From Chara braunii (taxonomy: Eukaryota; Streptophyta; Charophyceae; Charales; Characeae): a stretch of DNA of 56,918 nt. The notes under the pieces were generated by a model. It was not told the origin of the DNA, did no database searches, and was given only the letters and a program-made list of their open reading frames with translations. Positions within the stretch are counted from its first letter, which is position 1, and every line of letters begins with the position of its first letter. Below are positions 1 to 12,494 of this stretch, one piece after another. A program made the position numbers and the translations under genes. The DNA is taken from assembly GCA_003427395.1 (NCBI GenBank), contig BFEA01000076.1, positions 1,053,281 through 1,110,198 on the forward strand, read 5' to 3'.

Positions 1-3000
1 GCCCTAAGGCTTGCTAAAGTCGCCCTGCCTTTGCTATTTCAATATTTTTTGTTTTACAGTGGCGGTAGCAGGCCTGTCTGTCTTCACTTTGCGGGGGTAC
101 CGCTTGCCTTTCCTGCCGGAAAGCCTGTTGCAAGGTTTCGATGTTTTGTCATCACTGTGCCTCGGTTCTAAAGAGGCGTGTCCATGCCGAGTGGGTCCTT
201 CTTTCGAAGATTACCTTTTTGCCTTCCCAGCCTATGGATACCCCTGATGTCCTTGGTAGTAGTGGTCATCCTAGTCCCTCTCTGGCACCCCCTTAGATGG
301 CGTAGGACTCCAGCCACTACGCCCCCCGCAGATCACTATTCTTGCTCTTGTCTCTATCATCCCATAGTTAGCGTTCACCTTTGCCACCTTCCCCGGTACT
401 TTTTCTCATACCAGTTCCTCAGGCCCGTCCTATTCGTCGGGTTCTTCGAATAGGCTAGCCATCCCAGCAAGGTAGTTTTCCCCTATTCCTATTTCTCTTA
501 TAATTATCGGTCCATATTCTTCAAAGGCCAAGAGTGGCGCCCCAAATATCAGGATCTCAACGAGTTCTAGTAATTCACGGGCCCGATTTCCCCAAAACGG
601 CCCATGTTTTACCGACACATCGTAAAATATTCCTGTCGTCTGTGGCTGGAAATGGTGAATCCAGGTTAGGGTCGAGTTCACCAAGTCCCTTGCCCTCGAG
701 AGGCTTTTTTTTTGCGACACCTAGGAGCATGATTATGATCTCAACCAAGCCATTATCTCCGTTATGATGGTCGTTCTTGAAATTGTGAGGCTCTCCATTG
801 TGACATGTTGACTCCTCCATCGTGACTACAATTGTAGTGCGAGAACAAGTTGGGTGGAGGGGGATAAAGAAGGTAAGTAAGGGGATGGAGAAGAGGAGAG
901 GTGAGGGTAGGAGGGAAGTGTATACCTATCCGGGTTTTCAGATACTGATTTGCGGAAGCAAGGCATACGACCAAAATACTAGACCATATGAATTGAGTTT
1001 GAACGATTGCTCAGGCGNGTTGAGTGAGAGTTGGTGTTGTGGAGCAAGTGACTAGAGGAGGTTTAGAATAGGAGAGACTGGAAGGGAAGGCGGAAGCTTT
1101 TGTCCTCTGAGGGAGGCGCGGTTTAATCATTTTCTTTGCAGCAGCGGTATTGGTTTCTTGCGCTGTGAGAAGTTGTCGCCTGGCTTCAGCGCAGTAGGGC
1201 TGACATAAGGATCATTGGTAAGACTTGGGTGTAAGGGTCAGAAGGAGATAACCAGGCTGGAGTTTTTTTTTTTTCAAATAGTATGTTCGTTGTACAAACA
1301 TCTCGAATGAGCAAAAAAAAAAAAAAAAAACAATCATTTCATGTGGAGTGACAAGGCTAGGCCTATTCGGGTTTTGGGTTTCAATGCGAGCACACACTGA
1401 GGCAGCACTCACCTGAGTCTGGCAGCAGTTGTCTGAGGCGACATCTACATATGTTCCGTGGTGGCTGCATTACTGTTGGGTTTCCTTAGGAGGGGAGTTG
1501 CTGCCCTACGACAGATATCATAGCCGCAACAGTCCGGAACTATTGTGACTTAACATAATACTAGAGATTGCAGCTGATTATGCGGCCCTATACGGGGTTT
1601 ACTGAGTAGTTGTGTACAAGGCGGTGTATCACGCTATTTCCGCAATACCTAGTCGCAGGGCATAGCTACGGCACTTGAAGCAGCAGGCTGTTACATTCAG
1701 GGGAGGGGTTACTATTGCAGCTAGAGGGATTATCAAGAGGCTGCGTTTTGCTCACCAACTACTACTACTGCTGCAGACAGGGGGTAGCTTGGGTTACAGT
1801 TCCGAGCCTTGCTATTACGTAGAGGCTGCCCAATGCTTTGGTCCAGCTGTTGTGCCATCATCGTGCTTCCCTTCACTACGGTAGTACTGTGTGGTCGGTG
1901 GTATGGTACTATAAGCACTACTGCGTTGCTGTATCCCACTCGGAACGTCTCCAAGTGCGGCACTGGGAACAATGTATGGTTGACTATGTGCATGAGCATG
2001 CCGTGTGGTGCTGCCATTTTGACCAGCACAACGACGGTTGAGCATCACTACGGTGCACTACCAAGCGCCTGGTGCTCCGCTACAACGTTGTGTTGCTGAG
2101 CTTTTTGACACGAGCTCTGTGCAAGGACTGTACCCCCTGCAGTACCAGGCTATGCACACAGTGAGTTGCGGTCTCTTCTGTTGAAACTGCGCTGAGTTGA
2201 AGCCACCATTTATATGGTAGCGAAGAGGTATTGAGCACCACAGTGCTTTAGTGCAAGAGGGCGTCGTTTGTTTTATTAAATCAGTTATGGGTCGCTACTA
2301 ACATTGAACTGTGCCAGAATGCGTTGTTGTGGCTGAAATCGGATTGTTGTTGGTGACTATAGATGGTTGTTGACCGCTGTTCCACACCGTTGCGCACTGT
2401 GCACGATACTTTTGACTACGGTGTGTAGACCTGAAGTTGCGGTTGACTGTGCACAGCTGCTACTGTTTTGGTTGTGCACAGTTGCTCTTGTGGATTGATT
2501 GTGTGTGTGCTGCTGCTACGCTTGTGATCTATGTGGGAACCATGGCTGCTAGTAACTGTTGCTCTGACTATCGACCGTCGCTGAGCATGGCTGTTGCATC
2601 TAAGGATTGTTACAGGCTGCTGTGCGGCCGCGGTTGGGCTGAGGTGAAGTATTGAGGCTCGAGGAGGAGATTAGACTGGACAAGGAGGGGGCTATTGCTG
2701 TGGATTAAGGGTTCGACAGGAGGATTGAGTTCGGCAGCTGACTCCGGTATGGCCAAGCTGTCACAGTGGCCATCATTGCGGGGCCCTCAGGCGCATCTTG
2801 ATTTGAAGGCCCTCTCGTTGTGAGTTGAGTTGCCCCACTCTTGTATCTCGAGCGTCTGGAACCTCTCTCTCTACCCTTCTCAGTCTAAGTCTAGTCCCGA
2901 TCTGTGAGGAAGGCGGCAGGCGGGATTGCAACCCGTAGGTCCGCATCAAGACCTTGTGGGAGATCCACCCACCGATTGCGGGAGCTCTACCGGAGCCCAG

Positions 3001-3340
3001 GCGGGGTTCTGGAGGCAGGGAACTTCAGGTATAACTCCGTATGACGCGTGTGATCCCTTCCCCTATCTCTTATCCTTGGGTATCTAAAGAATATTATGTA
3101 AGAATATTACTCGTTGTTTTGTTATGAATGACAGGACATGCTTTGCAAAAGGTTAAATAAACAGCTATATATGAGAGTCTAGATAACTTTTGAGTGAACT
3201 CAGGCAAAATGAACTGGGGGAAGGTGGGATGAAGGTGTTATGCTTGTTTGACTGGGGCAACCCAAGGATGAGCTCCTCTAAGTTGATGTGCGCTCAGTGC
3301 TGTGTTTTATTTATGTTTGTTGGGCTGACTGTATGATCTT
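1..3340. other. No recognisable gene
   Basis: Short open frames on both strands overlap one another and show no domain, motif or codon pattern I recognise. The stretch holds T and A homopolymers near 1262-1275 and 1314-1330 and a GTTGTTG/CTGCTG-rich part at 1680-2640. I see no tRNA, LTR end or splice-flanked exon that I could defend. Confidence 0.5.
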
Positions 3341-3346
3341 GAGGGT

Positions 3347-4583
3347 TGGGCTTATCCTAAGTTGGACGGACTTGTCGCTGTTTTTTTTCTGGGGTTTCTG
3401 AACAGGAGGATGGGCACCCTTAGTTGGGAAGGCTAAGAATCTTGGTGTTTCTTTTGTGGGTTGCTGAAAACAGAGCTGGGAATAGTCATAAGTCATGAAC
3501 GCATGGGCACCCTTAGTTGGGAAGGCTCAGAATCTTGGTGTTTCTTTTGTGGGTTGCTGAAAACAGAGCGTGGACTCAGTTCTGTGTGTGTTTTTTCTGA
3601 GGGGGACACAGGCATGAGGCTGAGCGTACCCTTAAGTTAGGGCGGCTTAGTCATAAGTCATGAACGCAAGGGTTAGCTAAAGGTATACAATTTTAATATA
3701 TATTATACGAACCTATATCATCTGGCAGACCGGGCATTAAGTTGGGAAAGCCAATCAGTAAGTTTGGTAGAACAAGAAGAAGAGAAAAACTATGAAGAAT
3801 ATAATGAAGGTAACATGGGCAGACTGAGTGTATCATGAAGTTAGGGCGGCTCCGTCCTATGCTCGTGATAATACAAATGATCACAAAGTTAGTATAAACT
3901 TGTTTTATTTTCCCTTCTAAACACAAGGCAGGATTGGATGTCTCCCTAAGTTGGGTAGGGATGATTATCTGCCTAATAAGAGAGAAACATATGAAGTTTG
4001 TGCAAATGTGTCAATGGTCGTTCTCTTATATTGTCATTACGGAGGCTAAGCGTACCCTTAAGTTAGAGTCACTTAGTCATACGTCGGTTGCACTTTGTTC
4101 AGGCAGATCACGCGTACCCTTAAGTTAGGGCGGCCTGTTCACATTGTCTTATGTACCTAAACGGTTTAAGCTAGCTAGGCGTACCCTTAAGTTAGGGCGG
4201 CCTAGTGATATGCTCTTGTCGTTGATGTTATGTAGGTTGGACGTACCCTTAAGTTAGGGTGGTCTGACCATTCGTCGTTCGTGCTTGTTTTAGGCAGGTT
4301 AGGCACACCCCTAAGTTAAGGCAGCCTAATTCTATGCCCTATGTAACCTTGTTTATGAGCTAACTAGGCATACCCTTAAGTTAGGGCAGTCTAGTTTATG
4401 GTTCACGTCGTCAGTTAAGCAGACGCCAAACGTATCCTTAAGTTAGGGCGGTCTGGTCATACGTTCTATGACTAGAGTTCATGTGGTGTTGGGCATACCC
4501 TTAAGTTAGGGCAATCCAAGTTGTGTGTACACTTACTTGTTTACATAGGCAGGTTGGGCATACCCTTAAGTTAGGGCCTTGTC
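3347..4583. repeat. Spaced repeat ladder with CTTAAG core, period about 63 bp
   Basis: A core of about 23 bp, close to GCGTACCCTTAAGTTAGGG followed by CGGC, recurs at about 3623, 3828, 4049, 4112, 4179, 4241, 4301, 4368, 4430, 4492 and 4558, with more decayed copies near 3347, 3412, 3505, 3730 and 3935. In the right half the spacing is 60-67 bp. The roughly 40 bp between cores differ strongly from copy to copy, although traces such as GTCATACGT and GGCAGGTTGG recur. The left half is more irregular. This is a degenerate tandem array in which one third of the unit is much better preserved than the rest. It is not a CRISPR array: spacers are related to each other and the setting is eukaryotic. 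Confidence 0.85.
3412..3569. repeat. 65-bp direct repeat, period 93 bp
   Basis: Positions 3412-3476 and 3505-3569 are the same 65 bases except for one (GGCTAAG versus GGCTCAG). They begin with a decayed copy of the CTTAAG-type core (GGGCACCCTTAGTTGGG). The near identity shows a recent duplication inside the otherwise old ladder. Confidence 0.9.
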
Positions 4584-4984
4584 TGATCCTATGCCATAAG
4601 TGAGGGGGTCTACGAAGGGAAAACANCTGAGTGATCCAACNAACTAATTGGGCAAATCGATGTGGGATTGTGAGCGATGCATGTTTATGTATGCCTGTGG
4701 GCTCTCACTTTGGGGCGTCTTTTCGATAGGTTAGTTGCTTAGATGCTCGCCAAGCGATGGAGCCATAGGTAGATGAGATGGATGATGGGAGGGAAAACTT
4801 GGGATGAAGATAGGATTGACCCTGCTAGGAGTTAGGATCAATGCTAGCCCACAATCTCACCTAGAGGTCGTGCTGGTTGTCGTTGACCTTGAATATTGAA
4901 GCAGGTGCCAAAAGTTAGTCTCAAGTGTAGTTTCCTTTGTCTTTCTGTCTTCCAACTTTGTATAAATCTTGACAGCCTCCTGTT

Positions 4985-5196
4985 CCTACAAGAAGCGCTG
5001 CCGAAATTTCTACAAATTTGAAAAGAGTTAGCCATTTTTTAGCTTGTAAAAATTCTGAAAATACACTTTTCCTACGGGAAGCGCTGCCGAAGTTTTGTAG
5101 AATTTGGAGAGGTAAATTACTTTTAGCTAGGAGAAATCTGGCAATCCATCTTGTTTAGAGTATATGCTGCCGGAATTTGTTACATTTTTAGGTACA
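4985..5196. repeat. Three diverged units of about 86 bp
   Basis: The block CCTACRRGAAGCGCTGCCGA followed by an AATTTYTRYA-like tail occurs at 4985 and 5071. A weaker third copy (GCTGCCGGAATTTGTTACA) lies at about 5155-5190. Unit three has lost the GAAGCG part. No coding role is seen. Confidence 0.65.
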
Positions 5197-5199
5197 CAT

Positions 5200-6737
5200 C
5201 AGAGGTTTGTTAGGAAGGTAGGATTGTACCTTGATCACTCAAGCATGGTTTGGGTACTGGCCTGTGCTGCATTGCAGGTCATCTTTATTTAGATTGATTC
5301 ATGGCTTGATTATCTTCAAGCTGATCCTACAAGGATCACTTTTGTTATCCTTAGATAACAGGTCGGTTTCCAGCTCAACTTTAATCCACTCTTGCTACTC
5401 AACCTAAAGGTTTTAGCCCTGTGTTTTCTGTTGTTTTGTTCTACTTTTTCCCAGACTTTAATTGAATGGCCATTTAGGAAGATGCAGAGTATTTTATTTT
5501 GAGAGATGCACAAAGAGTGAGGCTTGTATGGCTAAAGCGAGGGGTGCGAGTGCAAGGAATGGTTGAAGTTGACCCCGTGTAGTGTGTGCTCTTTCGATGT
5601 GAATCTTTGATGTGGTCGCAGGCATGTGTTGTGAAGTGACATCCAGATTTGGTTTTTGCTTATGATCATATGTATATATATTTGAAGGAAGCCACACCGT
5701 GATTGTGAGAGTGATCGTCTCGTATCTCATAACTTTTATACCATGTTTCTTGTGTTCGCTCGACCCATTGAGGCCGTGCATAATGAATGATTAAGTAAGT
5801 TTTGCACTGAGAGAAAAGGGAGATCCCCTGTTATCTTTTGCTTTTTTGAGTTATTATGGTTGAACACGTAGTCCGTGGCAACCGTCAAAGTCAAACCCCT
5901 TGATCTCTGGTCCCCAGGACAATTGGAAGTTGTCTACTCAACCCCTCTGCACAGGGTGCAGAAGAGGGTGTGGTCTTCAACCGCACTTGGCGGTTGTCCA
6001 GCGTCGAAAGATTAACCCTCGAGGCGTGTGTCAGCCGACACTTGAGTGTCGAACGCGACCCTCGCGATTAACGAGGATCGCATGATTATGGACATTACAT
6101 ATTACGCCATCCTCGCGACTGCTTGCATACGTTGGTATTGCGAGTCGATATGAGAAGGCCCTACGTCCGCGCAATTTTATACTAAGTCGTACGCGTGATG
6201 CTTAGCTGAGTCCTGGCTCAGAAAGTTATGGGCCGGATACCAAAGGGACTAGGAGTGTTGTTATGTTGTTGTGTTGTTCACTTTGTGTTCTTCCATGTGT
6301 GTGAGTGTTGTGGCGTTACGCGTGGTGTGTGTGATGCGTCCTAGTCGACCGACGTATGGTCGCGCTTGGGACCTCAACCCCCCAGTGCGTCGATTTTGGG
6401 CGTTGACCGCGCGTACCCCCTATGCTACAACGAACGAGAAACGCCCTCGGCTGGGCCACCTCTGCAATTGGATACGAAATGCCTTCGCATGTGGTTCAGT
6501 AGCTCGGCGGGAATACGCCCACCTTAGGGATGGTGACAGCTCCCGCAGGTGGAGGTAAGCGGTGCCTCGCGTGACCCTGCCCTGTCGTAGAGGCTCGCGA
6601 AAGGTATGGCTGGCGCACTCGGCCGGAGCGGCAAACGCTCTCCGCGACAAGTCCTGCCAAATCCTGCGTGACGCAGCCGGGAGGGTCCCCGTGCGGGACA
6701 GATGCGCTCGACAGCGCTTCAAGTATGATTCGAACAC
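5200..6737. other. No recognisable gene
   Basis: There is a GC-richer, CpG-containing part from about 5880 to 6740 with overlapping open frames on both strands. None resembles a known protein. Nothing else can be supported here. Confidence 0.45.
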
Positions 6738-6760
6738 ATCTCTCTCTCTCTTTCTTTCTT

Positions 6761-6791
<31 letters not shown>

Positions 6792-6811
6792 ACACACACA
6801 CACACACACAA
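6738..6811. repeat. Compound microsatellite (TC)n-(TTTC)n-(TC)n-(AC)n
   Basis: A run of TC dinucleotides passes through TTTC units into TC again and then into AC units with one AACAC break. It is simple sequence, so the open frames running through it on both strands (Ser-Leu and Glu-Arg or Cys-Val runs) are not genes. Confidence 0.95.
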
Positions 6812-8020
6812 AGGGGGTCCGAAAAGGGATTCGAAATCCCTCGACAGGTGAGTGCTTTTGTGGGGGCCCGGCCCGCAACCGGGTGCCTTGCCCGGCCAGG
6901 CCGCCCTGGATCTCCCCCGGGCCCCTGTCGGTCATCCGGGCGGCTTGGATCCCCACTCAGCTTCTTTAGCGAATTTTCGGTCATACGCAAAACTCGCGAT
7001 TTCGAATTAGGGTTAATTGAGATTACCCAAAAAAATCGTTTTTTTTCTTAGCATTCTGTTTTTTTCAGATCGAACGCAAAGTAGTAGATTGCTGTTGTTT
7101 TTAAATTTTGTGAGTACTTTGTGTTTTTGCAAAAGGAGAAAAGTTTGAAATTTCCAAAATTCCCCGTCTAGCGACTTTTCCAAAATTCACATTTTTATAA
7201 ATTACTGAAAAATAGTAAATACGTAATTTCGAAATTATTTTTCGTTCAAATTTTCACGAAATTTCTTTCTTCTTGCTGATGCCTTCCCTAATTACCTACT
7301 CGCAAATGCCTAATTGACACACAATTGCAAGGAAAATGAGTAGAAGCGATATGCCGGTACCCGGAATGCGCAATCACATTGAAAGCCAGATAGTATCAAA
7401 GTGTCCAGAAAACAGAATTGCACCAATAAAACACCAGTGAAGAATTGTAACACTGAAAACCAATGTCAATGAGAGCTTGCTCTCGCCACCACCAACATGA
7501 GTATCCAGGCCCTTCTCCCTACTTAGCGCTCGACGCCCTGCCTACGTCCTGTAATTCTATTGTCTCCTACTAGTTGACAATGCAACTGTTGACGTCAGCA
7601 ACCCACGAAGTACTTGAAGATGTCGCCCAATGCAAACCATTGCCAATACCAGGTATGTGCCCTCACATCATCATCATCATCGTCCTTCTCTCTCTCCCTT
7701 TCCCATGTCTTCTCCCTGTACACCCGAAGACCATCCCTGCACCTCGCTGTAGACCAAGCCCGGGCCAGCTATGGAGGTTGGGCTATGGTGCTGCCCTCAG
7801 CAACGCCTTGACTCACACACGACCACACGTGCTTGCACCTTGCCTCTCAGCGCCANCAGCAGCCCACGAGTGTTCGCTTCAGCCGTGCTGTCGCTAGCAT
7901 GCAAGTGTTGAACGAGTCTCCAAACAGCGCGTTCTGTCCTATATGGAAAGGGCTTGCCTCCCCCGGTGTCGGGACCGGTGGGTCCCGAATAGCATCCCGA
8001 CACTCGAGAGCCTGTATANA
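6812..8020. other. No recognisable gene
   Basis: AT-rich from 7000 to 7450, then a C-rich part with a short ATC run near 7670. Open frames are short and cross single Ns. Nothing is recognised. Confidence 0.45.
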
Positions 8021-8552
8021 GACGACCCACGCACCCTCGACCACCCACGGAAAGCCGTAACAGATGGGAGGTGTCACTCCCAGCAAGCTACGAGGTCCGG
8101 GGGATTGACAGAGAATGGAGAGTTGTGACCTTGGGAAGGGACCAAGCCTCATGATGGTGGAATGCCTATGGAGTGACACAAGGTTCAATAGAGGGCCAGA
8201 AAACGACTTATACACCGATGTGGGGTAAGGAGGCATGAGGATAGCTAGCGATGTCCAGAGGAGTGGATGAAATAAGAGGAATTCACTTTCTGTTTGAACT
8301 ATGCAGGAACCCACCAACCGGGAATGGCGATGAGACGCACCCGAACGTCGCGACGACCCACGCACTCTCGACCACCCACGGAAAACCGTAACGGATGGGA
8401 CGTGTCGCTCCCAGCGAGCTTACGAGGTCCGGGGGATTGACACAGAATGGAGAGCTGTGACCTTGGGGAGGGACCAAACCTCATGATGGTGGAATGCCTA
8501 TGGAGTGGCACAAGGTTCAATAGGGGGCTAGGAGANGACGTATACACCGATC
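8021..8552. repeat. Direct repeat of about 200 bp, period 331 bp
   Basis: Positions 8021-8222 and 8352-8552 match closely, beginning GACGACCCACGCAC and ending near TATACACCGATSTG. They differ by scattered substitutions and a few single-base indels. Copy two contains an undetermined base at 8536. The 130 bp between the copies is not repeated. An open frame runs on through 8447-8833 but shows no known domain. The copies could be two LTR-like fragments or a local duplication. Confidence 0.8.
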
Positions 8553-8833
8553 TGAGNGTGACCGAGATCGTGTACTTACCTCATATTGGATGGCGCATGT
8601 TAGGAACCGAGATGGCACTAGGGCATGGGCTGCTGCCAATCTTCCGAAGGGCGGCCAAGGCATTAAACCGGATAGGCCAGGAAGTTTGGGGAAGAAGGAA
8701 TGTAGGCCTAAGAACCCGGGTGGAAGTAGGAGGATGGCGAGAGTTTAGAGCCCGAATGGCAGGGTTGCGGTGCCGAGTACCCCGCTTTATGGTAGATTTG
8801 GTATTTGGAACAAGGGAAGACACACCATCATAG

Positions 8834-9546
8834 AATAAAAAATCTCTATCACACGACGTTGGTGACCAGCCCCAAGCAGAGCAAGTGTGAATACACGGAG
8901 GAAGCCTGCCGCTCGATTCCTACAATACACCTCGTCAACGCCTTGTTCCGGACTCATTGACAACACCCGATCAGTCCCGCCTTACCGATCTGCAATGTAG
9001 CTGAGCCCAACTCCGAGGTAAGTAGTGAACATGAAGTCGGGGCAAGGCAAGCTTGGCCTCAAAATATTTTGGTACACCTCGTAGCAAAGGCCTCCAACAC
9101 AAAGCAGAAGGCCACGATCCCTGGGCTATGTTCCATCTATCCACCAAAATGTATGAAATGGGAATGAATCTTCAGTAAGGATGAGGGGAGATACACTTGT
9201 TAAAATTCCCACCTTATCCTAACTCCTATCTTTCATGCACCTAGCACAACTCAGCGCTCAGCCTCAGGTGGCTCACGTCCTCTTTCCAGGGAACCTGTAT
9301 ACGGCCCGCTGCACCCTTGGACTTGCGCAACAGGTTCTGGCGGTCGACGAAACTTTCATACTCATATAGGTAAGTATATTCCTCTCTCCCTCCATTCCTC
9401 TCCGTACGCCTATACCGTTATAGGTACCCAGCCTCAATTTCGGCCATATGCAGCGACATTGGGCGGGCTCGTGGAGTGAGTAGCGTAGTGGTCAGCAAGT
9501 GTATGAGCGTAGCATAACAGGTCGAAACTTCAGTTCTCCAGTGGAG

Positions 9547-9548
<2 letters not shown>
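8834..9548. other. No recognisable gene
   Basis: Nothing coding is seen. A GTTGGTGACC string at 8859 resembles some retroelement primer-binding sites but has no LTR end next to it. Confidence 0.4.

Positions 9549-9597
<49 letters not shown>
9549..9597. repeat. (TC)n microsatellite
   Basis: About 24 uninterrupted TC units. The Glu-Arg run on the minus strand is a by-product of this repeat. Confidence 0.97.
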
Positions 9598-9600
<3 letters not shown>

Positions 9601-9698
9601 GGCCTTTAATTCCCGACGAACCTGGTCGGAAATTCGACCGGGTGCATCCCATTTCAGGCAAAAACTGAGTGCCGAACGCTTAGAAACGCTCACCGCGA

Positions 9699-12494
9699 GC
9701 ATAGTTAACGGCGGTGGTGAGCAGTGTCAGGGGTCGTCCTCAATAATCCCCGCACTTGCCTCTCATTCCTTTGCACCCCATACTTCTCCTACTCCGCTCC
9801 GCCATACAGAAGGTCATGCCCGAGGGGCAAGATGCACTTGGCCGACTGAACAAGGGCAGAGGCGGTTATGCGATGGAGATGACTACGACAGGGTACATGA
9901 GTACATCTGCACATCGTCCACCATTATGAACACGACAACGCTGATTGCTTATGGCGAATACGACAGGTGCGAGGAGCTCGAAGAACAGTAAAAAGGAGCG
10001 AACTCCCACTTGAAGATCGCCAAAGCACGCTGTGGTCCAAATCTGATTCTCCCGCGCAGCACCTAACCCCTGCAGCACACAAACCAGTCGCTCACTTCGA
10101 AATCTGACTCCGCCATTCAATTCGTCATGGCCAAAAACATTGAAAACACATCTTTTTTCGCCTGTTTCCGTTAAGGAACGAGCGAGTAGTGCATCTTCAG
10201 CCGCGCTTACCCCTTTTTTTTTTTCACCATGTCCACTCCGTGAATGCACCCGGCGCGAAATCGCACCTAGGTTCATCCTCACCTTTTACTGCCTCCTACC
10301 TCTTCTTCCTTGCTATTTCACCCTTCCTTACTACCGGAACGTCGAAACTAACCCTACTACTAGTATCGCCCTGGCTTAAGGACTCGGACTTGACTTTTAA
10401 CTCGCCGAGATCCGTTAAGAAACGAACGAACCAAGCATTCTGCACCTTGCCATCTCCCCCTTCCTCTCCAACTATGTCTTTTTCGTCATTTTTCCAAGAT
10501 TCGTTCCGTCCCCGTCCTTAACGGCGTCTTATTCCGACCACAGACTCGGGCTCACCAGCCTTCAAACCCCCGCGTAGACTCCTCCTCCGCCTAGTTCCAC
10601 CGCGAATCGAGTAGGCTAGCCATCTTTCCCTCCGCCATGGCTTAAGGACTCGGACTTGACTTTTAACCCGCCGAGATCCGTTAAGAAACGAACGAACCAA
10701 GCATTCTGCACCTTGCCATCTCCCCCTTCCTCTCCAACTATGTCTTCTTCGTCATTTTTCCAAGGTCCGTTCCGTCCCCGTCTTTAACGGCGTCTTATTC
10801 CGACCACAGACTCGGGCTCACCAGCCTTCCAACCCCCGCGTAGACTCCTCCTCCGCCTAGTTCCACCGCGAATCGGGCAGGCTAGCCATCTTTCCCTCCG
10901 CCATCTCCATTCCTTCCCCACTGCTGCGTTGTCTTCTATCCGCATGCACCTGGCGCTACGCCCTGTCCAAGGTCATTCATCGTTTCTCCTCTCCTCCCTC
11001 AGTGCCCCGTCACTCTTCCTTGGCGCCCATCGTTCTTCTCCAACTCCTCTCTCACCTCCGTTCACCCCTCCGCTGTCCCTATAGCTCATCGCCCAGTGAT
11101 TATCCCGGTCAAGAGGTGGTGCAGCAGCAACAGCCCCTCCCGTATGTCTCAACAGGCAAGAAGTGTCGGGGCTCTTCCCCGACTTTATACGCGTCGCCGT
11201 TGCACTGCGGTCAAGCTAATCTTCCCTNAGCATAGTTAACGGCGGTGGTGAGCAGTGTCAGGGGTCGTCCTCAATAATCCCCGCACTTGCCTCTCATTCC
11301 TTTGCACCCCATACTTCTCCTACTCCGCTCTGCCATACATAAGGTCATGCCCGAGGGGCAAGATGCATTTGGCCGACTGAACAGGGGCAGAGGCGATTCG
11401 ACGATGGAGGTGACTACGGCAAGGTACATGAGTACATCTCCACATCGTCCACCATTATGAACACGACAACGCTGATTGCTTATGGCGAATACGACAGGTG
11501 CGAGGAGCTCGAAGAATAGTAAAAAGGAGCGAACTCCCACTTGAAGATCGCCAAAGCACGTCGTGGTCCAAATTTGATTCTCCCTCGCGCAGCACCCAAC
11601 CCCTGCAGCGCACAAACCAGTCACTCACTTAGAAATCTGACTCCGCCATTCAATTCGTCATGGCCAAAAACATTGAAAACGCATCTTCATTCGCCTGTTT
11701 CCGTTAAGGAACGAGCGAGTAGTGCATCTTCAGCCGTGCTTACCCCCTTTTTTTTTTCACCATCTCCACTCCGTAAATGCACCCTGCGCGAAATCGCGCC
11801 CAGGTTCATCCTCACCTTTTACTGCCTCCTACCTCTTCTTCCTTGCTACCTCTCCCTTCCTTACTACCTGATCGTCGAAACTGACCCTACTACTAGTATC
11901 GCCCTGGCTTCAGGACTCGGACTTGACTTTTAACCCGCCGAGATCCGTTAAGAAACGAACGAACCAAGCATTCTGCACCTTGCCATCTCCCCCTTCCTCT
12001 CCAACTATGTCTTCTTCGTCATTTTTCCAAGNTNCGTTCCGTCCCCGTCTTTAACGGCGTCTTATTCCGACCACAGACTCGGGCTCACCAGCCTTCAAAC
12101 CCCCGCGTAGACTCCTCCGCCTAGTTCCGCCGCGAATCGGGCAGGCTAGCCATCTTTCCCTCCGCCATCTCCATTCCTTCCCCACTGCTGCGTTGTCTTC
12201 TATCCGCATGCACCTGGCGCTACGCCCTGTCCAAGGTCATTCATCGTTTCTCCTCTCCTCCCTCAGTGCCCCGTCACTCTTCCTTGGCGCCCATCGTTCT
12301 TCTCCAACTCCTCCTCGCTCACCTCCGTTCACCCCTCCGCTGTCCCTATAGCTCATCGCCCAGTGATTATCCCGGTCAAGAGGTGGTGCAGCAGCAACAG
12401 CCCCTCCCGTATGTCTCAACAGGCAAGAAGTGTCGGGGCTCTTCCCCGACTTTATACGCGTCGCCGTTGCACTGCGGTCAAGCTAATCTTCCCT
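9699..12494. repeat. Tandem duplication of about 1.3-1.5 kb
   Basis: Copy A is 9699-11227 and copy B 11229-12494. Both start AGCATAGTTAACGGCGG and end AATCTTCCCT, with only scattered substitutions between. Copy A is longer because it carries an extra internal unit (see 10373-10904). An N sits exactly at the joint (11228). The sequence is C- and T-rich on the plus strand and open frames are not conserved between copies, so no gene is proposed. Confidence 0.9.
10373..10904. repeat. 266-bp tandem duplication inside copy A
   Basis: The block from GGCTTAAGGACTCGGAC to CCCTCCGCCAT occurs at 10373-10638 and again at 10639-10904. The matching place in copy B (about 11907-12172) has it once. The duplication is therefore younger than the larger one or was lost from copy B. 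Confidence 0.88.

Noticed and set aside
1733-2099. Overlapping Cys-rich open frames
   Set aside because: Frames on both strands are equally open, with no domain and no codon signal.
3347-4583. CRISPR array
   Set aside because: Spacers are related to each other and of uneven length, cores are imperfect, no cas genes are present and the DNA is eukaryotic.
6420-7051. Open frames of up to 178 codons around the TC/AC repeat
   Set aside because: They run through simple sequence and overlap on both strands without recognisable domains.
8855-8875. Primer-binding site GTTGGTGACC
   Set aside because: No LTR end at its left and no retroelement protein nearby.
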